A stretch of DNA of 64,000 nt, from assembly GCA_022264855.1 (NCBI GenBank), contig JABYQU010000042.1, forward strand, positions 62,001-126,000. Direction: 5' to 3'. This document shows, one piece after another, positions 1 through 10,465 of the stretch (position 1 is its first letter; each line of letters begins with the position of its first letter). The notes under the pieces are model-generated. The model saw nothing but the letters and a program-made list of their open reading frames with translations, did no database searches and was not told where the DNA came from. Made by a program: the position numbers and the translations under genes. This DNA comes from Lenzites betulinus (lineage: Eukaryota; Basidiomycota; Agaricomycetes; Polyporales; Polyporaceae).

Positions 1-1300
1 ACTCACACGCGTTGTGCTCACGCAGTTTCGCGGCGATCTGAGCAGAACTCAAAATCGCCCATGATGCTCAATTCCTTTGGATTTCGGGGATTCGCGAATG
101 CAATCGCTCACCCCGTGATGCCCGTTCGTCCATTCCCCGCGCAAATTCGTACGTCGCTTCTTCCATACATACGCGTCATGCTCACCAAATTTAGCGATGA
201 TACGAACAGTTCTCAAAACTGTCAATTTCACTCGCTTTCATTGGCTTTCATTGGATTTCCAGGGATGTACAGATACATTCGCTCGCCCCATGGCGACCGT
301 GCATTCGCTCCTCGCGCAAATCGGTATGTCGGTTCGTCTGTGCACACGCGTCGTGCTCACGCAGTTTCGCAGCGATACGTGTAGTTCTCAAATTCGACAA
401 TCACGCTCGAGTTCACTCAATTCCCGGGAATGTGCGAATATAATCGCTCGCCCGGGACGCCCGTTCGTCCAATCTCCGCGCAACTTGTACGTGGCTTCTC
501 CATACATATGCGACATGCTCACCGAGTTTCACGGTGATGTGCGCAGAACTCAAAATTCGTCGATTTCTAGCTTAACTTTGAGTGAGTGCACAGGAAATCG
601 CCCGCCGCGCGGCCCCCGTTCGTCCGATCTCCGCACAACTTGGTACGTCGTTTCGTCTCCACAACGCGTCGTGCTCACGAAATCTCGCGGCGATACGCGC
701 AGAATTCAAAACCGACCCTTTTGCTCGCGATCTCATCGGTGCCGAACGGGAATATGCTCGTCCCGCGCCGCCGTGCATGCGATCTTCCGCAGACTGGTAC
801 GTCGCTCCATATCTATAAGCGTCACATGCTCACGAGGTTTCAGGGAAATATCAGGGAATCAAGCGACCGGCCCTGCTCAACTTCTCACCGGCACGGGAAG
901 AGCATCGGCCCGTATTTCATCGCTCGCCTGTCTCCGCATGCGCAACTTGGCACGCCGCATCGTATACATTGTCCGTACGTCCTCCAGAATACCAGGGCGA
1001 CGCGCGCAAATCGCAAACCGCGGCAGCCGTGCCCGATGGCATGACATGACCTGGGAAGATGTTCACCTGCCTGCAACGCTGCGGCGTCGCGGGTCCGCAC
1101 AAATCTGTACGTTGTCTCACACGTATAGACGGCGCGCGCTCACCAAGTTTCAGCCCGACCGCGCCGAAACGAGCTCGCAGATGTGTGCTAGCCCATGCGG
1201 CCATCCGGAGGATCGCCTATTCCGTCACGCCGCCGCCGCCCCTTGTCGCCCCGCGGATACTTCGAGTGCGCGCCGCGCTAGCTCGTCTTGCCGACATCAG
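1..1300. repeat. ~164-bp tandem repeat array, copy 1 portion
   Basis: This is the same family as the array at 12550-14700, with the GCTCAC element near 16, 179, 354, 519, 676, 833 and 1137. It matches 13358-14650 unit for unit, with scattered single-base losses. No coding function is supported: open frames here are short, overlap in all frames and shift between units. Confidence 0.8.
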
Positions 1301-2557
1301 TGCGAATCGGGCGGAAACTAATGTACCATTTGCAGCGACCCGCGGGGCACATCCATGGCCGACGTGTATTGTCCCCGGCCAAGCTCGAAAAACATATTCT
1401 GGAGGTGTCCCGCGCTGCCCTCGCAGCATACAATTCGCGCTGAGCCAATACAGACTACGGGCAAGATCGCGGCCGGTACCACAGAAGAGCGACCTCCGCC
1501 TGGCCCGAGCTTTCCCTGATCCCCACTGGCAGATGCACGCCGCAGCCCTTCTGCGGGTCTCCACAGTTCTAGTAAAGGCATGCGTACCTGGGCGCATGCA
1601 TCTGACGCCATTTCAAAATGTGGCAGGAACCTGGTGCCATCATTAAAGTCAGTCCAACATGTCGGTGGCCATCCACCCTCTGCGCTGCGCCGCGCGCGCC
1701 TTGAATCAAATTACACAGTCCGACACGAGCGTGCATGCACTCCATGTATCTACGCAGCGCCGCCGTGCAAAGTAGCGAGAGACCGGCAGAGCTTGCCGTC
1801 CGACTCGGACGTCTTTTCGCGAATAGTAAGTGTCCAGGCGTGCTGCTCGGCGCCCCGCGGCGCGCATCGTCAGAGCACCCTCGCCTCATGATAGATTAGG
1901 GCGTCGCTGTTTAGGCCACCCTCTGCATGTGCGGCACCGCCTTCTGAGACTTACGGCGGTGTCCGCGTGGACTCGCAAGCTTGGTCTGCCTGATGCTTCC
2001 TCAACATCTTAGATACTATGGTCTACAGTATAGCCCTGAGCCCAGCCGTTGCATGAGTGTAGTAGCATCCTCACGGTAGTACATACAATTGTAACCGCCT
2101 CTGCTGTTGTGTCAGCGTTGCTGGACTGCTGCCATGCTAGAGGCGGCGACGGTGCATCATAATGTGTTTGCGCGCTCATGTAGTACATACAACACAAGCG
2201 CGTGCACATTGCCGGTACTACGCTACCCTGACACAGATCCGCTCACAGCGCAGTCGGCGGTACCGGTAGTATTGTTTAACCGCATGCACACTGCTAAGGA
2301 CAGTGTTGGAGATCAGCACTAGACAGCAGGAAAAAATGGTGTGAGACATACCCTGACATACCGCCGCAACACACGAATGTCATGTGAGATACGGTGACAA
2401 ATGAGTGTCGCGTACCTGTATGGCAGCTGGGGCGGCGGGCGGCGCCGCATCCGATTCAGGGTGCCGCGGCGGGCATGTCCCGTTGAGGTGTGCACACGGC
2501 GGAGGTCTGCGTAAATATATGTTAGCACACCGGCCATTCCCCCGCGCTCGTGTCAGC
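1301..2557. other. Gene-poor stretch between the satellite array and the small hypothetical gene (copy 1)
   Basis: Copy 1 version of 14701-15963. Open frames are short and mutually overlapping, with no recognisable protein. The right part is AT-richer, with scattered TAGTACATACAA-like words. I see no RNA gene or element here. Confidence 0.5.
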
Positions 2558-3500
2558 ATGCTCCCTCGACTCACGTTTATCCCATTCACCGCCGACGCAG
2601 ACGATGGCGAGAAGGGGCCGGCGCTGGGCTCGGAACGCGACAGCATGCGTTCAGAGGCCCGGACGCTGTTCAACGAGGCGATCTGTAAGTCACTCGTGCG
2701 CTGCGCAGATAACAGAACGGAAGCTCACCCACGCCATCAGTCGAAGCTTCCGCGGAAGGCAAAGGTTCATGCGGTGGTCGCAGATGGCTACGCCAGATAC
2801 ATCGTCATCAAGTGCGGTCTGAAGCTCGTAGGATGGCCAGAGGACGTACCGTTTCGGGACCTGAGCCAGGGTGGGGTGGGTCGAGCTGCTCCGCGAGCTG
2901 CTGCGCCGGTGGCGTTTGAAGGAGGCGATGCGGCGCGGCTGCGTTTCGAGCCTGCAACAGCGGAGGACCGCGCAATCGCGGAACGGGACCCTGCGAGCGC
3001 GATTCCGAATGGCGCAACGCTGGCATCACAGGGCAGTCAAAGCCCACGGATCACGCGCGCGCCGCTGGTCGTGAAGGCACTCGTCCAGCACCCTCTCACA
3101 CTCGACGTCGTCGGCATCGCCCGCACTTCGACGAAGCGCCGCGAGAGGGCGGGAGCGCGACAGACGAGCGGAAGCCTCGGCAGCAGGAGCAGCGGAACGA
3201 CTTTGGAGGCGCCGACTGCCGCTGATGCACCCGGAGTTGAACCGACCGCCGCGCGGGGATTGACAGCCTCGGAGCGTGATCGCGGGGCGCGAAGGGGTGG
3301 AGGCGGACGCGGAGGGGCGGCCGGCGAAGCATGCGCGCGAGGACTGCGCCGTCGACGATCGCCTAGAAGAGTTCTCGGAGTACGAGACGGAGGAGGACGC
3401 GATCAGCGCGTATTCGGAGTGTGAGCAGCACGGCGAGGAGGAGATTGATGAGATCGAGTCGGACTGGCCGAGGAGCGGAGACTGGCTGTGTTCCGAGACT
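2558..3500 (+). pseudogene. Small hypothetical gene, copy 1 (frameshifted)
   Basis: Counterpart of the copy 2 gene at 15964. The first exon (starts MLPRLTF) is intact, as is the donor GTAAGT, but the second exon has lost single bases relative to copy 2: CCGCGG instead of CCGGCGG, GGTCGCA instead of GGTGCGCA, and more downstream. The GWPEDVPF segment is therefore out of frame with the first exon, and the acidic tail ends differently. Either this copy is decaying or the consensus sequence is faulty here; the deletions fit the general pattern over 1-5.5 kb. Confidence 0.6.
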
Positions 3501-3819
3501 AGTTAGCAATTTGAGATGGTTGCGGGCGTTGCAAGAACAGGGCGTCAGTCAATCGGGAGGTGGTGGTGGCGTCCAAGGAGTGCGGGGGGTTTCCATTTGC
3601 GGCGGCCTGCTCAAGATTGCATCGAGATTGCCTGCGCGGCGCGCGCTGAGGAACGGTGTGTCAGGGTCGCGAGCGGGATTCGGACGGGTTTACTACTTAA
3701 GTTGAGTACGCCGGCGGCGGTCACCCTTCCCCGCTGCTATCCCCTCCTCTCGCGCGCCTTTCTCTCCGCACTCCTCCTGATGCAATTCGACTCGGGCGAC
3801 TCACCTGGGGCGTCGCACC

Positions 3820-4820
3820 AATGAGCCGTGCAAGCTCTGCCGCGTCACGCACGAGGTATGTCCATTATTTAGCATCGGGGCGTGCGCAGTTGAGCGCAGC
3901 GGCGGAGGGTGGATGGTCGCCGTCTTGCCGCGGGTGGCTGGGCGCGACGCCGGACGGCGCCGCGGCAGTCGGGAGGCTCGCTGTCCAAGGTGGGATCGGG
4001 CGCTGGACGGCCAGGGGTGGAACGGGAGCGCCGCGCCGCGGCAGTGCCCCGGTGCGTCTATCGTATCAATACGTGGCGCAGCGGGCGGTCTGCGGAACAG
4101 GGGGCATGCGGAGCGATGCGCATGCCGCGGCCGCCGTCCCAGGGACCCGCACGCGCTGGGGCAGAATCCGCGCGCCCGCCGCCGCGCGGGGCGACTTGGA
4201 AGGTGTGCATGCCCGTGTTACAGGTGGTGTCGCAGGCGCGGCGTTGCACGTGGGCGGGTGTTGTGCGCGACGGGCGTGGTCGGGGAGTACGACGGGCGCG
4301 GCCACTCTTGGTATGCGCATGGCCATGCGCAACGTCGAGCGAATCAGCGCGGAGCGCGTGGCGTGCGAGAATGGGGTGCAGGCAGGATGCGAGACGCAGT
4401 GCCGCGGCGGCCGTCAGAACCCTTGCGCGCACCAAGACGGCATCCGCGCCACGCCGCTGCGCAGGGACTTGGAAGGTGCGCGCCCGCGGCAGTGGGGAGG
4501 TCTGCGCCCGGCTGGGGCTGGTACGACAGGCTCGCGCCGCGCACTGTGTTGGTCTATACGGCATAACCACCGCCGGCGGGCGCGTCGCCGGCGGGCGTGA
4601 GGTCTGTCGAGCGAGATGGGTGCGCACGGGACACGAGTCGCCAGCGCTGCAGCGTGAGGGTGGCGCAGGCTGCGCGGCGTGCGGCATCAATATTGCATCC
4701 GGGGAAGCAACTGACTTGCGCGCGGTGGCGTTGCAGCCGCGGAAAGGCTGGCGAGTGCGGCGCGGGAGGCACACACGGAGGGTGCGCTCGGCACGGCAAA
4801 GACGGGTATCGCACTAGATA
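3820..4820. repeat. GC-rich degenerate direct repeats (copy 1)
   Basis: Copy 1 equivalent of 17250-18330; GACTTGGAAGGTG occurs near 4194 and GGGACTTGGAAGGTG near 4465. Relative to copy 2 this version is about 80 bases shorter, through dozens of small deletions concentrated in G or C runs and CG dinucleotide strings. Confidence 0.5.
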
Positions 4821-5014
4821 GCCTTGGCTATGTACACACTCGAAGGAGTAGAACAGACGTACCTACCGCCGAGTCCACGCGGGGCTGTCTCTGCCCACAG
4901 CGCGACTTTGTATAAGTGCCCACGGGAGACCTACCACCCAAGCCCGAGGCAGACCTACTGCCTGTACAAGTGACAGGGCAGAACTACTGTCCAAGCACGC
5001 CCACGGCAGAACTA

Positions 5015-5063
5015 CTACCTGTACAAGTGTACTACCTGTACAAGTGTACTACCTGTACAAGTG
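5015..5063. repeat. 17-bp tandem repeat, three units (copy 1)
   Basis: CTACCTGTACAAGTGTA is repeated at 5015, 5032 and 5049 with an exact 17-bp period, the last unit incomplete. Related ACTACTG..TGTACAAGTGACAGGGCAG words flank it on both sides, so the surroundings look like a decayed version of the same array. It lies just 3' of the minus-strand P450 gene. Confidence 0.8.
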
Positions 5064-5224
5064 ACAGGGCAGAACTACTGCCTATGCAAGTGACAGAGTC
5101 CGTTGCTCTCGACGCGGCGTTTTTCTGTGCTCGACCGCGGCCCGTCGGTGCGCCGGCCCACACCGCAGATCGCACCTCGCGCCGCCACCCTCCGTGTAGA
5201 GGATCACTCACAGAGCGCGCGAGC

Positions 5225-7299
5225 TCACGCGCTCCTCTTCTCACCCATCGCGTCCAGCAGCGCCTTCGCCTTCGCCGACCGAGGCGTAATATCACACGCG
5301 AACGGCGGCGGGGTGACGACCCGCCGGTCACATACTCCGTCGAGGGCTCGACGGGCCGCCCGTGCGCGTCCACGGGCTTCGCGATCCGGAACGCCGCGAG
5401 GGACATCGCGATCGTCAGCCAGACCGACGCTTCTGCGAGGTGCATCCCGGGGCAGATGCTGCGCGGCGCGAAAGGGGGCGGTCAGCGTGGTTAGCACGAA
5501 GGCGGCGCGAGGGGTGGCGACGCACCGACGGCCGAATCCGAAGGCGACACCGCGCGGGTCGGCCTGCGGCTCCTTGCCGGGCGCGGGCATGAACCGGTCG
5601 GGGTTGAAGGCCATCGGGTCTGGGTACGTGTGTGGGTCGTGCAGGATCTGCCTGTGTGGGGACATGTAGGGCGTCGGTGCAAGCTCGGGATGCGGCGGGG
5701 ACAGCGACTTGTAGCACGTACCACAAGTTTGCGAGGACGTAGCTGCCCTTCGGGATGAAGTAGCCCTCATGGACGTCGTCCTCGGTCGAAAGATGGGGCC
5801 CGCCTGGCGAGGCGCATGGTCAGCAAGGGCTCGCCGGGACAAGGAGACACACCAAGCGCAGCCTGGAAGCCGCGCGCACGCACCGATGGGAGTGACGATG
5901 TACCAGCGGAGGACTTCCAGAAATATCGCATGGACGTAGGGCAGGTTCTCGTGGTCGTCGGAGGTGGGGAAGCGATCCGTGCCCACTACGGCGTCGATCT
6001 CCGCCTGGGCCTTCTCCTGCACCTCGGGGTGGAGGGTCATGCAGAGGAAGAACGTGTTGAGCGTGGACACACTCTGCGCTCCCGCGTTCAGTACTCGCCG
6101 TTCGCCGTGCGAGCGCAAGTGCGGGACTGACCGTCTCGGCGCCTCCGGTGTACACGGACGTCGCTGTGTATTTGACGATATCCTCGCGCTCGGGAGAAAT
6201 GTCGCTAGTCAAATTTGCAGAGGTGAAGTTCGGGATGTCTGTGCCGGCAGCCTGGGGTCGAGCATCTCTGTCAGACTGGTATGCTCTGATGACACAACCT
6301 GAGGCCCCACCATGCGCTGCTTGACGAAATCGAACGGCCTGTCGCACATCTCGTCAGCTGTCTTGCGCCACTCGGCGGCGACCTTTTTGACACCGGCGCC
6401 AGGGAACCACGCCGGGAGGCGGAGGACTGTGCAGTGCGAAGGCATGAGCGGCGGGCGCGCTGATGTGGATGACCCTGACTGAACGCTCACGCACGCGCGG
6501 GGAGCAAGTTGGCCATGTAGGCGGCGGGCATTGTGGACTTGGCGAACTGCTCTATCGACGTGTTCACGAGCGTCGCCAAAGGGTCATTTTCGGGCTGTAC
6601 TTCGTACCCGTAGGTCATCATGAGCATGAGCGCAGCAGCAGACCTGTTGCATCGCAGCGTGTGTCAGTGCACGTAGAAGAGTAGAAGGAAGAAGCAGCGC
6701 ATGCTTACCACTGCACGTCCTTGATGCGCTTCGAGGGGTCCTTGTACAGCCTGCCAATCAAAGTCCGAGCTTGACTCTCGACGAGGGGCTGGAAGCGCTC
6801 CACGTGCTTCTTGCTCCCGATGAACTGGAAGAAGAGGCGGCGGTACTCGCGGAACTTGCTACCGTAGGGAACTAAGACGAGCACCCGGTTCCAGCCCACC
6901 AGCTCGCCGCCCACCGGTATGGCGGGGCGGCTGGAGTAGATCGCGCTCTTCTTCTCGAGCAACTCGATCGCGCGCTTCTTTGAGTTGAGGACCACGTAAG
7001 TCTGGCCGAAGACGGTTACGGACATGATGTCCCCTGTGTATGGGAGTGGCATGGTAAGCGTTAGACGTACTGTCCTGGACGCCTCGACTGATGCAGTAAA
7101 GCTCACCCCACTGTTGACCCCACTTGCCGAACGTCCGATACTCATGCGAGGTAGGCATGTCCAAGAGGTTCCCAATGAACGGATAGCCCTTCGGGCCGGG
7201 AGGGAGGGGGCCCCGTTTCTTCTTACCGAAGAAGCGGATCCAAATAAGGTACACCGCTAGAAAGGCCGCGACGCCTATGGTGGCCGGGGAGTAGTCCAT
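5225..7299 (-). pseudogene. Cytochrome P450, copy 1 (frameshift in last exon)
   Basis: Same exon structure as the P450 at 18730-20806 and identical to it over almost all exons. In the last exon, the GACGACCGCGCCGG of copy 2 reads GACGACCCGCCGG here (near 5316). This one-base loss throws the C-terminus out of frame after ...VEPSTEYVTG, replacing ITPRSAKAKALLDAM with an Arg-rich extension. Heme-binding (FGFGRR / ICPG), ExxR (EVLRW) and N-terminal anchor segments upstream of the break are intact. If the base loss is a sequencing error the gene would be whole, and neighbouring differences between the copies make that plausible. Confidence 0.7.
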
Positions 7300-9720
7300 G
7301 GTCGTCCAGATGGGAGCAAGGAGGCGGGGAAAAGGTGGCTCACCGCAGAGGATGAGGTGTACTTATCTGTGTTCATAAGTGAAACACGGGAGACAAGCGC
7401 AGCGCCGCAGGACCCTGACAGCCGCCAAACCTCTGCAGCGTGGCCGCCAATAGCCAATTGCCATTGAATTGGATGGGCGGGCAATGCAAGCTCCGTCGTT
7501 GACGTTAATCCTCGACGGGAAGACACTGATGCCCGGTCGGCAGCCAACTCTAGCGAGTAGATGGGTTGTCTTCCTCACGTACACAGGGCGATGTTGAGCT
7601 AAAGTCCGAATGAGTGCCATAAGATGAACACGCACTTCAGAAGAGCGCCTCGGAATTCCCAGATATCCCCATATGTCGCGACCTCCGGATCCGGAGTACT
7701 TGGTCCGCGGCGCGCGCTGCCGGGCACCAATAAGTAATCCACTCGCAGTCATTGTCGGCCCTCGGAAGCTGTAGTGTAACAAGTTAATGGCAATTAACGC
7801 AGACCTGGCGACGGCCAAGAAAATCTCGGACTGTTCACGTCAAAATGAACGGGCTTGTCACGGTCATTGGCAAGCTTGGCTGCAGCCTGCCGTAGATAAA
7901 CGGGGAGAGCCGCGCCACATAAGCACCAGTACACACAGCTTCGGGACGTACGTGTTCGATGCAGTCAAATGACGTCAAATAGCCCATTCGTTGCTCGCTC
8001 ACTCACACGCTGCAGCGCGCGATACTGTGCATAGAGTCAGACACAAAGTCCCGGAGGGCAGTGCGCGGGTAGGCTCCTAGGCCTAAACCAGCCTCACGCA
8101 CGGAGAAGCACAATCGTTATGTGCCGGGCTCGACGGGGTCTAACTTACTAAACTTGAATGCACCCTTCACGCCCGCGCGACCACCGGCGCAAGCTCGGGC
8201 GGGTGTTTCGAATCTTGCTGTATCATATCCGGCCTACGAGCTCGAGGGGCACGCGCGCGGATGACGGAGGTGGCGTTGCTTGCGGTACGCCGCCCGGGAT
8301 ATCTTCTGCCGTCTAGTCTAATAGATAGGTAGCCTCAGTCAACTGCATTGTGGTGGGAGAGCTAGCGCCTTGGTCGTCTACAACGGACCTTCAGTGAAGA
8401 TCATCGACGGAAATGGCCAAGAAAGATGTAGGCGGCAAACTCGCTTCAACTTGAACTTGTCGTGTTCGGCGCTTATATTTTGACGTTGAGAAGCACGGCC
8501 ACGTGACCGTGCTTCCTCGTCGTAGCGCGTCCGCGTCTGTCCGCACCTTTTTTTTTTCTTTTTTTGCTTGTCTTTTTTTTTTTGGTGGAGAGCCTTTCTC
8601 TGAAAAACCCTGTGAGTCCGTTAGAACATGTGGTAGGTTTTTCTAGCGCGCTATCCTATGGGAACAGATAACCTCCGGTGGTAGTCCGCTGCGTGTAGCC
8701 GGGTTCTAGTGCTTGCAGGAAGGTGTTCATGCCGCCACATTTCTCGCTAGGAGGTCGTCTGCTAACAGCACCCATCACAGGCGGTTTCTACCTAGGTCAT
8801 GGTACGATTTCAACCACATCACATCATCAATGGCTGCATTTCGGGACGCGAGGTCAAGCAGACCGAGGCCACCCTGTCGCGTCCGCGTCCTCTACCGATT
8901 ACGAGGAGTTAGCTGCTCGAGTTCTTTTCGTCTCTCTCCGTACAGAAGAATCTCTTGCGCGCTGAAGCTGACGTAGGTCAGGACGCACCGCTACACGTCA
9001 AGCCTATTTACAGGCATTCCATCGCTCATGGGCGAGCATCGCGGGACGTCTAAGCTGAGACGAGACGCGTTTCTAGATCGCGTCAATTTACTGAGCGGCG
9101 GGTGTGCATACGCCCGGGGCGCACGTTCCTGTGGACTCACAAGCAAACGAGGTCAGATTATATATCACGCGTGCGCCGAAGACCCGAACGGATGTCTTCC
9201 AAATGGCTTCACTCCTTACTCACTTCCACTTTACCAGCTTGCCGCGAAGCTCGTCTTCGCGCACAAGCGGGTCGAGATCGATTGTGCGCTGCTGCCGGCC
9301 AAATTCACGGCTTCGCGACTTGCTTTCGGCGCGTTCTACGCGACGCGACGTCGTACGCAGCAGCGCCTGGAACGCGCAGGGTGCGATTGGAGCGGGACGC
9401 AGGGCGGGATCTGCGGCGCGGGCCGATCGTGTTTCGACGACGCTGCACTTGCGATCACTGCAGATCTATCAGCGCCGCCCCGGGCTTCGACGTCGACCTT
9501 GAACTCACAGCTGTGCCATCGACTCCTCCGAGTGCGCCCGTGTGATTCCAGATCCATGTCGGACGTTGAGCGCTGTCATACAGTCATTCCATGGGTCCAT
9601 GAGGGTGTTCGAGTTCGACGTACCGCGAGGATGCTTCAGAACTTTACTTTTGGGCGTGCTTCGTACGCGTCATCGTCTGCGGTAGTTCGTCATACTTATC
9701 TCATGGGGCTGTAGTTGGCG
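7300..9720. other. Gene-poor upstream region of P450 copy 1
   Basis: No recognised gene. It holds the P450 upstream region with a cluster of copy-to-copy G/A differences (7334-7354), a 26-bp near-palindrome around CACGTG (8490-8515) and two T-runs (8548-8581). There is one long unassigned open frame at 9028-9714 (plus, 228 codons). That frame has no family resemblance I recognise, and its conservation in copy 2 proves nothing because the DNA is nearly identical there. Confidence 0.5.
8490..8515. promoter_or_regulatory. 26-bp near-perfect palindrome centred on CACGTG
   Basis: The two 13-base halves are reverse complements except for one mismatched pair flanking the central CACGTG (E-box core bound by bHLH regulators). 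Outer arms are GAAGCACGG / CCGTGCTTC. It sits about 1.2 kb upstream of the P450 start and just upstream of the T-runs. A binding role is inference; the symmetry is seen directly. Confidence 0.45.
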
Positions 9721-10465
9721 CGGCCGACTTAGGGGGCTAGCAATGGACCTACGGATGTGGGGGAGTGAGAGTAAGAGCAATGATTGATTATGGGCCCCAG
9801 GAAATCCTCCGGAAACCCCCGGCCGTCAAGCTTCTCCTCTGAACTCCTCTGAAAGCCAAAACAAAGTTCCAGGACCGAGTTTCCTCCAATACCGATACTG
9901 TCACCAGCTGCACAGTAAAACCCACACGGCCGGAACCACGGCCTCCTTAGAACGTACCATGCATGCATCGACATATGTCGTAACGCGCCCATCGTACCGT
10001 ACCGCCCTCGCCGACCCAGGTCCCAGCCACCGCCCGGGTCCACGGCACCCCCGCCCCCGCGCCCGGCATGCCGACAGCGCCGTGCGGATCCCTTGCAGAA
10101 GCTTCCCGCATACAGCAGGTCTGCGGTCTGCGAAGTCCGTTTGCGGCGCGAAGACCGACCCCCTCCTCCCGCCTCCGTTCTCGGCGCTTGAGCGCTTGAG
10201 CCTCCAGCGGCTCTGAATTCGTCCTCGCGGGGTTCTCCCTCGCCCTCGCGTCGATCCCTCCTGCGACGTCCTTCGACTTCGCGTTCTCGGGGCGATTTAT
10301 CGACCGCTCCCGCGCGGGCGAGTGCGCCTGGCCACGCAGTCTCCAGCGCCCGTCCAGAGACCCTGAGCTGGGGGTTCTGGAAGAACACAACGCAGCTGCA
10401 GAAGACGTCGAAAATTTGAATGAGAAGAGCAAGCGCCCGCTCGAGCTTAATTAAATACCAGGTAC
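9721..10465. other. Divergent right end of duplication copy 1
   Basis: A 286-codon minus-strand open frame (9729-10589) spans this segment in copy 1 but is shortened and shifted in copy 2 (23236-23640), so it is unlikely to be a conserved gene. From about 9960 the copies diverge by frequent substitutions and short indels, for example GGCGCTTGAGCGCTTGAGCC here against GGCGTTTGAGCC in copy 2, a duplicated GCTTGAGC. Confidence 0.5.

Larger units (their letters stand above)
1..10465. repeat. Copy 1 of a large direct duplication (partial, enters from outside the window)
   Basis: Base 1 matches base 13358, and the match runs in the same order and orientation to about 10465/23967. The offset between copies grows from 13357 at the left to 13507 from about 5.51 kb on, because copy 1 lacks about 150 bases net, nearly all as one- or few-base deletions in GC-rich or homopolymer contexts. 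From about 5510 to 9955 the offset is constant with only about ten substitutions. From about 9960 to 10465 substitutions and indels become frequent, and then similarity stops. The true left edge lies outside the window, so the unit is at least 10.5 kb. Confidence 0.95.

Noticed and set aside
197..1321. 374-codon frame across the satellite array as a repeat protein
   Set aside because: The repeat unit is not a multiple of three, and the frame is broken at different points in the second copy.
9028..9714. 228-codon plus-strand open frame in both duplication copies
   Set aside because: No family signature. Identity between copies is uninformative because the whole region is nearly identical.
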